Below, one piece after another: positions 37,523 to 42,196 of a stretch of DNA of 42,196 nucleotides. The translations under genes were made by a program, and so were the position numbers. The DNA lies in the IMG/VR virus record IMGVR_UViG_3300045258_000151, positions 1 through 42,196 of that record. One strand, 5' to 3'. How positions within the stretch are numbered: the first letter of the stretch is position 1; the number at the start of each line of letters is the position of its first letter. This DNA comes from a virus. The notes under the pieces were generated by a model, which was not told the DNA's origin, did not search any database, and worked only from the letters and a program-made list of their open reading frames with translations.

Positions 37523-38000
37523 GCCGCCACGTCTTGCGCAGCACCACGTCACGGATGATGGACGGACTCACGCCGAAGTCACGGGCCAACTGCGCCTGAC
37601 TGGCCATCACGAGCCAACACGCCCGAATCTCGCGCACCTGGTCGTCGGTCAGCTTCGCCGTGCGCGGTTTCTGCGTCCCTTTCGCGCACCGTCCCTTGCG
37701 ATCCCGATCCTCGTTGTTGTCGCGACGGGTGCCGAGGAACATGTGCGCCGGATTGCAGCACAACGGCACATCGCAGTGGTGACACAGCGCCATCCCGTCA
37801 GGAATCACGCCATGCGTCAGCGTCCACGCGACGCGATGCGCCATCAACGTGCGCTTCTGCACCATCAACTGCCCATAGCCCCGGCGCGTGCCCTTCGTCC
37901 ACAACCAACAGGTCGGTGTCTTGTCGACACGCGCCCAAAAGTTCTCAGGCGTGAAGTGCCAGCGCTGGCGCACATGATGCCGCGCGTAATAGGCGCGCAT
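37503..38000 (-). CDS. HNH endonuclease, class B paralogue (7 of 7)
   Basis: A 165-aa HNH protein next to the terminase genes: FTPENFWARVDKTPTCWLW, AHRVAWTLTHGVIPDGMALC, HHCDVPLCCNPAHMFLGTRR and C-terminal HTH (LTDDQVREIRACWLVMASQA). It is paralogous to the 27434 protein, most strongly in the DNA-reading HTH. HNH genes next to terminase can take part in packaging, but its twin elsewhere suggests homing. Start ATG 38000 chosen; a TTG near 38040 would add residues and overlap the large terminase. Confidence 0.85.
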   Translation of the reverse strand: MRAYYARHHVRQRWHFTPENFWARVDKTPTCWLWTKGTRRGYGQLMVQKRTLMAHRVAWTLTHGVIPDGMALCHHCDVPLCCNPAHMFLGTRRDNNEDRDRKGRCAKGTQKPRTAKLTDDQVREIRACWLVMASQAQLARDFGVSPSIIRDVVLRKTWRHVQDGA

Positions 38001-38029
38001 ATAGGCCGCACGGGCCGCACGAGTCTCCG

Positions 38030-39319
38030 CTAAACCAGCCAAGCGTGCTCCCCTTGTGGCATCACGACCGGCGGCCGCTTCACCACGTCCACCGGCGTCT
38101 GTTGACGCACGGCCAGATACCGCCACGCATCCGCCCCGTGACTGGCCCAGTCATGCACTGGGGTCGCCTTGAACTCGTTCAACCGGCTGTTGTAATCGCG
38201 CCGATAGTGCTGTAACGCTTCGAGCCCCGCCGCACAGCGCGTCGCGTCAAACCAGCACTTCGGAAACAGCATGCGCGCCGCGTGAATCCCGTCATCGACG
38301 CTCACCTTCGGCACCACGCGAAACGGGATGCCGAGACTGCGCGCCACTTCCAGCCGTGACCGGCCGGATGCCAACTCTTTCACTTCGATGTCAAACGGCG
38401 CCCAGTGCTTGCCGTAGGTGTAGCCTTTGCGCTGAAGAACCGTAACGTAATGCGGGAGCCCTTCGCCGCTCGCTTCGTAGTAATCGACGACACGCACCTC
38501 GCCGGATCGAAGCGACTGAGTAAACCAGATTGCCGTCGCATCACCGATACCCAAGTCCCAATCGGTATCGACGGGGAGGATCGGATCAACCGGGACAACG
38601 CCGACACGGCCCGCCGCTCGAGCGCCAGCCAGTTCGCCCGCATAGATGGCCCCTTTGACGGCCGCTTCAAAGCTGCACTCGAACTCTTGGTCATATTCGT
38701 CCTGCGTCATCACCTGCCGCGCGGCGGCCAACTCGGCCACGCTCAAGATGCCCGTCTGACTCGCCTTGTATTCGGCAAACGCCCAGCCCTCGAGCCCCGA
38801 CTTCGCCTGCTGCGCGATGTCATAGAACTGGTTCTTGCCGTTCGGCGTGCCGAGAAAGAGCGCCCAGCCGCCCCGGTCCGCGAGCGCCGGCCGCAGGACG
38901 GTCGTGAAGACGTCCGCCTGGTGCAGGCCGTATTCGTCCAGCACGACGCCATCGAGATACAGCCCACGTAGGTTGTCCGGGTCATCGCCGCCGTAGACGC
39001 GCACTTGGCCGCCGTTGGGCAAGTCCACGCGCAGCTCGGACTCGTTACACGTCACCCCCGGAATCTCGCGGCTATAGAACTTCAGGAAATCCCAACAGGT
39101 CGCTTTGCCCATCCGGTAGGTCGGCGCGACATACGCAAAGCGCGGGCGGGGCTGTTTGCAGAGCATCGCGCGCTTGACGAGCTGGTTGACGGCCATGACC
39201 GTCTTGCCCAAGCGCCGATGGGTCACGGCGACGACAAACCGATGGGTGTCCATGAGCGCATGGAGCGCCCACTGGGGCCGGCGGGGTTCGTAGTCTATGA
39301 CGACTTGGGTTCGGGCCAT
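38030..39319 (-). CDS. terminase large subunit
   Basis: A 429-aa packaging motor. Walker A-like RRLGKTVMAVNQL (about residues 36-48), Walker B VVLDEYGLHQ (about 126-135), coupling motif LGTPNGKNQF, and the nuclease acidic patch DTDWDLGIGDATAIW (about 254-268). It translocates DNA through the portal and cuts concatemers. Length is normal for the family. Overlaps the small-subunit gene by 25 nt. Confidence 0.92.
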   Translation of the reverse strand: MARTQVVIDYEPRRPQWALHALMDTHRFVVAVTHRRLGKTVMAVNQLVKRAMLCKQPRPRFAYVAPTYRMGKATCWDFLKFYSREIPGVTCNESELRVDLPNGGQVRVYGGDDPDNLRGLYLDGVVLDEYGLHQADVFTTVLRPALADRGGWALFLGTPNGKNQFYDIAQQAKSGLEGWAFAEYKASQTGILSVAELAAARQVMTQDEYDQEFECSFEAAVKGAIYAGELAGARAAGRVGVVPVDPILPVDTDWDLGIGDATAIWFTQSLRSGEVRVVDYYEASGEGLPHYVTVLQRKGYTYGKHWAPFDIEVKELASGRSRLEVARSLGIPFRVVPKVSVDDGIHAARMLFPKCWFDATRCAAGLEALQHYRRDYNSRLNEFKATPVHDWASHGADAWRYLAVRQQTPVDVVKRPPVVMPQGEHAWLV

Positions 39320-39687
39320 GCGCCCTTCCAGCCGATGTCAATCCCGCCCGTGTGCTCGACCGTCGTCGACTCCACGGGTTTATCGAGGGCGCGGTTCATC
39401 AAGTCCGCAAAGGCGGCGGTCGACGGGTCTTTCATGAAGATCCAGAAGTCGCGGTCTTGGACGCCTTCGGTCAGGAGCTTGTCGGCCTGGGCGGCATCTT
39501 CGATGCGCGTGAACTTGCCGTATTTGTCGCGCGTGTAGACGTGGCCGATGCCGCAGGAGGCGGCGATCTGCGCGCGGGTCATGCGCTCCATGTGCTGCAG
39601 CACGATGACGCGCAGGGCTTCGCGCGCCTGCGCCTTGTCGAGCGTGGGCCGATACTTGGCGCCTTTCTGCGGGCCGCGTTTGCCCAT
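39295..39687 (-). CDS. terminase small subunit
   Basis: A 130-aa protein: MGKRGPQKGAKYRPTLDKA start, HTH-like MTRAQIAASCGIGHVYTRDK (about residues 34-53), and the C-terminal segment FADLMNRALDKPVESTTVEH that in related small subunits contacts the large subunit. It recognises the packaging site. ATG at 39687 preferred to the in-frame TTG two codons before it. Confidence 0.8.
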   Translation of the reverse strand: MGKRGPQKGAKYRPTLDKAQAREALRVIVLQHMERMTRAQIAASCGIGHVYTRDKYGKFTRIEDAAQADKLLTEGVQDRDFWIFMKDPSTAAFADLMNRALDKPVESTTVEHTGGIDIGWKGAWPEPKSS

Positions 39688-39740
39688 ACTCAATGTTTCG
39701 GAAGTTTCGCGACTGGCGACAGTCTACGCCAATGGCGCTG

Positions 39741-39857
39741 CTAATACCACGCCCAGTGGACGAAGCGGACCACGCCATAGAGCACGGCGGCGTAGATGGC
39801 GAGTTGCACGAGGACCGCGATGGTCTCGCCGATCCATTCGACCAGAAAGTCGCTCAT
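39741..39857 (-). CDS. 38-aa single-span membrane peptide
   Basis: ATGA-coupled to the zinc protein gene before it. Product MSDFLVEWIGETIAVLVQLA then IYAAVLYGVVRFVHWAWY: one long transmembrane helix with an acidic start and aromatic end. It lies 54 nt before the small terminase gene start. Possibly a holin-type or regulatory peptide; too short for standard callers. Confidence 0.6.
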   Translation of the reverse strand: MSDFLVEWIGETIAVLVQLAIYAAVLYGVVRFVHWAWY

Positions 39858-40120
39858 GGTCTGGCCACGCGGTCCACGCGGCGGATGAGCTTGGGGCGCG
39901 TGTGGCCGTCGGCGCAGGCTTCGCAGCAGACGACAAATTCGTGCGCGCGCGACCGCTTAGTCAGGTGGACAACCACTGTGGTGAGCGGCACCGAGTCGCC
40001 GCAGACGTCACAGGCCAAGTAGAGTTTGGCCAGGCAGCGGTCACAGACGGGGTCGTCCTGCGCTTGCTCGCAGGCGTAGCGGGTGGCGGGGCGGCGGCAG
40101 TGGAGACAGCGTTCAGTCAT
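39854..40120 (-). CDS. multi-zinc-ribbon protein
   Basis: An 88-aa protein with four Cys pairs: CLHCRR, CDRCLAK, CDVCGDS and CCEACAD (spread over residues 5-69), so two zinc ribbons, and a basic tail. Candidate nucleic-acid binder. It is the second gene after a strong palindrome-containing promoter in front of the terminase genes. Confidence 0.7.
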   Translation of the reverse strand: MTERCLHCRRPATRYACEQAQDDPVCDRCLAKLYLACDVCGDSVPLTTVVVHLTKRSRAHEFVVCCEACADGHTRPKLIRRVDRVARP

Positions 40121-40347
40121 CGCGGGCCCCTCGTCGGATTCGTCACGCCCCAGGAGGCGAGCTGGGCCGCTTGGCGCTTGGCGCGGAGACGCGATTCGAG
40201 CGCGAGGTAATGCGCCAGTTCGGTCGTGGCGAAGCGGTGGTCATGGCCCCCGGCGGTGGTGAGTGCGAGCGCGCGCTGTTCCTCGGCGATGCGGATCGTG
40301 ACGGTGGCGAGGGCGTCGGTGAGGGCTTGAACTTGTGTCGTTGTCAT
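40117..40347 (-). CDS. small helical protein, first gene of terminase operon
   Basis: A 76-aa helical protein: TTTQVQALTDALATVTIRIA then EEQRALALTTAGGHDH and LALESRLRAKRQAAQLASWG. Predicted coiled coil; not recognised. It is the first, leaderless gene of the operon that continues to the small and large terminase, so it could regulate late expression. Confidence 0.65.
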   Translation of the reverse strand: MTTTQVQALTDALATVTIRIAEEQRALALTTAGGHDHRFATTELAHYLALESRLRAKRQAAQLASWGVTNPTRGPR

Positions 40348-40353
40348 AAGGGA

Positions 40354-40383
40354 AGTATAAGCCCACCCGCGTGGGCTTGTCAA
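40354..40383 (-). promoter_or_regulatory. promoter with 20-bp perfect palindrome, terminase operon
   Basis: Minus-strand -35 TTGACA (40378-40383), 18-nt spacer, -10 TATACT (40354-40359), then 6 nt to ATG 40347. The spacer is filled by AAGCCCAC-CCGC-GTGGGCTT (40359-40378), 8-bp perfect arms. A bound dimer would sit between the two promoter boxes, as in MerR-type or tightly repressed phage promoters. A good candidate for the late-gene switch. Confidence 0.75.
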
Positions 40384-40559
40384 TAGCCAAATCCACGGAT
40401 GGCGCATTTATTTGGTGTGGGGGGATGTCGCGGGTTGGGCGTCAGCGCCTGGACTGGCCGTGGATGGCGTCAGGACGCCCCAGGACGGGCGATCGGGGGC
40501 GTCAGGCGGGTAACAGGCGCGTGCACGGGTGGCGCACGTCTGCGCGGCGCGTGGACGGT
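40384..40559. other. 176-bp non-coding stretch
   Basis: No supported gene. Contains the inverted repeat GGCGTCAGGACGCC (about 40467-40480) and several GGCGTCAG-like repeats, high GC. It separates the terminase-operon promoter from the end of the 46-aa gene; a terminator function for the upstream genes is possible but no T-run is seen. Confidence 0.4.
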
Positions 40560-40700
40560 TTAGGCCTTCGGTGTCTTCTTCTTGAACAAGCTCGGATGCC
40601 CGCCCCGCTGCCCATTCGCTTTGGACGCGGCGATTTGCTTCGGGCTGGGCGTCTGCCGGCTCAGGCGGCCGAGCGCGACCGCGTGCGGGTTTTTGGCCAT
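40560..40700 (-). CDS. small basic AVALGR protein, paralogue of 3539 gene
   Basis: A 46-aa basic protein beginning AKNPHAVALGR, as in the 3539-3670 protein, then SKANGQRGGHP and a Lys-rich end. The shared first 11 residues after Met and GG-containing body identify a paralogous pair. A promoter (TTGCCC-18-TAAACT) ends 5 nt before the ATG. Likely a nucleic-acid-binding regulatory peptide, function unknown. Confidence 0.7.
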   Translation of the reverse strand: MAKNPHAVALGRLSRQTPSPKQIAASKANGQRGGHPSLFKKKTPKA

Positions 40701-40705
40701 GCGCG

Positions 40706-40735
40706 AGTTTACTCTACGCGCTCGGGCTTGGGCAA
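40706..40735 (-). promoter_or_regulatory. leaderless promoter for 40700 gene
   Basis: -35 TTGCCC (40730-40735), 18-nt spacer, -10 TAAACT (40706-40711), 5 nt to the ATG. Same geometry as the promoters at 5824 and 40354. Confidence 0.6.
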
Positions 40736-40930
40736 GGGGGCGGGGCGTGGCTCGGGCTCGGGCTCGGTCGCCAGCCCGCACGGCGGGCAGATGGTGATGC
40801 GCGACGGATACCAGACCTCGCACATCGGGCAGTACCGGCGCGGACGAGGGCGCGTCTCCCGGGCGATCCGCTGGTCGCGCTGGGCCATGCGGCGCAGAAT
40901 GGTCGACATCGGCACGAATCTATGCCCCAT
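40709..40930 (-). CDS. zinc-ribbon protein
   Basis: A 73-aa protein with CPMCEVWYPSRITICPPCG (about residues 33-51), a classic two-knuckle zinc ribbon, and a Pro/Glu tail. Its ATG overlaps the preceding stop by 11 nt. It ends within the promoter of the 46-aa gene. Function unknown. Confidence 0.65.
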   Translation of the reverse strand: MGHRFVPMSTILRRMAQRDQRIARETRPRPRRYCPMCEVWYPSRITICPPCGLATEPEPEPRPAPLPKPERVE

Positions 40931-41132
40931 TGGGTTCCTCCAGGCGCAGGCGCGGCCGGGGCGCCATCGTGGCGAGCTTGCCGTAGTGGGCCCACTCATC
41001 GGCAAACGCGGCGCGCAGCTTGGCCTGGTTGTCGGGGTCGGCGCGCAGGTAGAGGGCGGCCAGGCCTTGCACAAACGAGCCGCCGTACTGGCGCATGGCC
41101 TCGAGCACTTGCTGTTCGCTCGGCTCACTCAT
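40920..41132 (-). CDS. conserved phage hypothetical protein
   Basis: A 70-aa protein: EQQVLEAMRQYGGSFVQGLA, then LYLRADPDNQAKLRAAFADE, WAHYGKLATMAPRPRL. The pattern GGSFVQxLA...ADxDNxxKLxxAF is common among early-region phage proteins. Overlaps the VRR-NUC gene by 8 nt. No biochemical role known to me. Confidence 0.65.
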   Translation of the reverse strand: MSEPSEQQVLEAMRQYGGSFVQGLAALYLRADPDNQAKLRAAFADEWAHYGKLATMAPRPRLRLEEPNGA

Positions 41133-41547
41133 GGGTCACATCTCCCGCCGCCACCGTGGGCCAGCGATAGTGCGGCATCTGCTTTACCGTCAGCCACCCG
41201 CCCGTCATGAGAAACGAAATCACCTCATTGACCCCGCCAAACACATGCGGCACATGGCGGATCACACAGTCCTCCAGGAACACGCGCTGTTCAGGGCGCA
41301 ACCGGCCGCCGGCCGCCTTCACTTCCACCCACACCACATCGACGTCATAGCCCGGCCCGAGCGGCGAGCGGGGCAGAAACGCCCACAGATCGGGCACGCC
41401 CGGCGTTTGCATCGTGCCCGGATAATCACCGCGACGCCGCCGCGTGCCCAGCACATAGACGCGCGCTCCCACCAAGCGCAAGAGCGTGACAATCTGCGCC
41501 TGGATCGCCTTTTCCGTCGGCCCCTTAGTGCGGGCGCGCGTCCGCAT
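41125..41547 (-). CDS. VRR-NUC-family nuclease
   Basis: A 140-aa PD-(D/E)XK nuclease: EKAIQAQIVTLLRLVGARVY (start), the acidic active-site pieces TPGVPDLWAF and VVWVEVKAAGGRLRPEQ, and the end HVFGGVNEVISFL. VRR-NUC enzymes cut branched or structured DNA such as Holliday junctions, fitting the recombination and packaging context. Start ATG 41547 overlaps the NinB-like gene by 23 nt. Confidence 0.85.
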   Translation of the reverse strand: MRTRARTKGPTEKAIQAQIVTLLRLVGARVYVLGTRRRRGDYPGTMQTPGVPDLWAFLPRSPLGPGYDVDVVWVEVKAAGGRLRPEQRVFLEDCVIRHVPHVFGGVNEVISFLMTGGWLTVKQMPHYRWPTVAAGDVTHE

Positions 41548-41986
41548 CGAGCGGCACCTCGTCGGGCAGCGGCACCACGACGCCCAGATGCTCAGCGGCA
41601 TAGCGCGTCAGCCAGTCCATGTACTCGCTCATCTCGGCCACGCTGAGGTCGCGCGTGCTCAGGCGCGGCACGATGCGCGGCGGCGCGGCTTTCAACAAGG
41701 GCACTTCCGCATGCGTGCCAAAGCGCACCGCCAACAAGTCGTAGTGCAGGCGCTCGAGTTCGTGCGCGTCATAGCCGCAATGGTCCGCAATGAGCGGCAA
41801 GGCGCGACCCCACAGCCACCGCAGTTGCGCGGCGCTGCGCGTGGCTTTGGCTTTCTCGATCGTGACCGTGACCGACGCGCCCGCATACGACGGGAACACG
41901 GCGAGCAGGCGCGCGACCTGGGCGCGGTCAAGTTGCCCGTCAACCGGCACGACGAGCACGAGCGGCAGCGGCGCGGCCTTCGCCAT
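41525..41986 (-). CDS. NinB-like recombination protein, allele 2 (complete)
   Basis: A 153-aa protein; the part from 41603 to 41986 aligns gap-free with 1-384 (about 20 base differences, so about 95% identity). It completes the C-terminus missing from allele 1: LSVAEMSEYMDWLTRYAAE then HLGVVVPLPDE. Here the gene directly follows the exonuclease, without the two cassette genes. An upstream ATG at 42031, overlapping the exonuclease stop (ATGCCTAG), would add 15 residues. Confidence 0.65.
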   Translation of the reverse strand: MAKAAPLPLVLVVPVDGQLDRAQVARLLAVFPSYAGASVTVTIEKAKATRSAAQLRWLWGRALPLIADHCGYDAHELERLHYDLLAVRFGTHAEVPLLKAAPPRIVPRLSTRDLSVAEMSEYMDWLTRYAAEHLGVVVPLPDEVPLDADARPH

Positions 41987-42023
41987 CTCCCCGCTATCTT
42001 CGCCGATGGCGCACGTCGCCGTG

Positions 42024-42196
42024 CTAGGCATGCGCCGCTTCCCGCAAGGTGCCGCCCAGGTTCGCCATGGTCCGCACAGCGGCCAATTCTGTGTCGACTT
42101 CCGACAAGAACGCACGCAGCAGCCGGTCATAGGTGGGCAAATCCGCCTCCGCCGCCGTATAGCGCGTCACGAACAGTTGCAACTCGGGGGGAAACC
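42024..42196 (-). CDS. exonuclease C-terminus (second copy, cut by window edge)
   Basis: The last 56 codons plus stop of the YqaJ-type exonuclease, running off the right edge. It corresponds to 943-1115; the part from 42070 on is identical, the last few codons differ (AAHA rather than AAHV before the stop). In a closed circle this joins to the rest of the gene at 1116-1614, giving one intact exonuclease. Confidence 0.85.
   Translation of the reverse strand, partial: FPPELQLFVTRYTAAEADLPTYDRLLRAFLSEVDTELAAVRTMANLGGTLREAAHA
42070..42196. repeat. 127-bp exact repeat, copy 2 (right end)
   Basis: Identical to 989-1115. The window ends exactly with this repeat. Confidence 0.9.

Noticed and set aside
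1-42196. Tandem duplication or terminal direct repeats of a linear phage genome (1-1115 and 41603-42196)
   Set aside because: The copies differ by about 5% plus a 530-bp presence/absence and then match for exactly 127 bp; strain variation in assembly explains this better than true terminal repeats, which are identical.

Overview
The window is almost certainly the complete genome of one high-GC, temperate, short-tailed (podovirus-like) bacteriophage, assembled from a mixed population. The virion genes resemble the P22 type: small and large terminase, a 774-aa portal, scaffold, a P22 gp5-like coat, a gp4-like head-closure protein, a gp10-like tail hub, and a run of probable ejection and tail proteins. 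A tyrosine integrase lies beside half of a tRNA-Arg(CCT) gene, so the phage is temperate and its insertion target can be named. The host cannot be identified from the sequence; it should be a high-GC bacterium that tolerates leaderless mRNAs.

Layout (most genes are on the minus strand). 1-5817: early leftward operon of a Cro/CI-like regulator, AlpA-like protein, DUF1376-type replication protein, a helicase-loader-like protein, then RecT/Bet annealase, HNH nuclease, YqaJ/lambda-type exonuclease and a NinB-like protein. 5818-5941: divergent control region. 5942-7943: rightward integration module (HTH regulator, Xis-like HTH, integrase, attP). 8019-9035: brnT-brnA toxin-antitoxin operon and small genes. 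9054-24145: tail, fibre, spike and ejection genes. 24699-28637: tail hub and head completion. 28640-34794: decoration, coat, scaffold, portal. 34883-38000: many small genes, possibly including lysis functions. 38030-40347: terminase operon. 40560-42196: small regulatory or zinc proteins, a VRR-NUC nuclease and a second copy of the NinB-like and exonuclease ends.

The ends belong together. The last 127 bases exactly repeat 989-1115, and 41603-41986 aligns without gaps to 1-384 at roughly 95% identity. The simplest reading is a circular genome of about 41,081 bp (1116-42196), with 1-988 an alternative allele carrying two extra genes.

The most unusual features are: a gp10-like tail hub split into two coupled genes by a module of about 430 residues; many promoters whose -10 box lies only 5-9 nt before the start codon; promoters with perfect palindromes inside the spacer; an attP holding the 5' half of a tRNA, so that integration would put a host tRNA-Arg behind the prophage brnTA operon; seven HNH endonuclease genes; and a tandem family of small proteins sharing a C-terminal tail. 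No endolysin was recognised.
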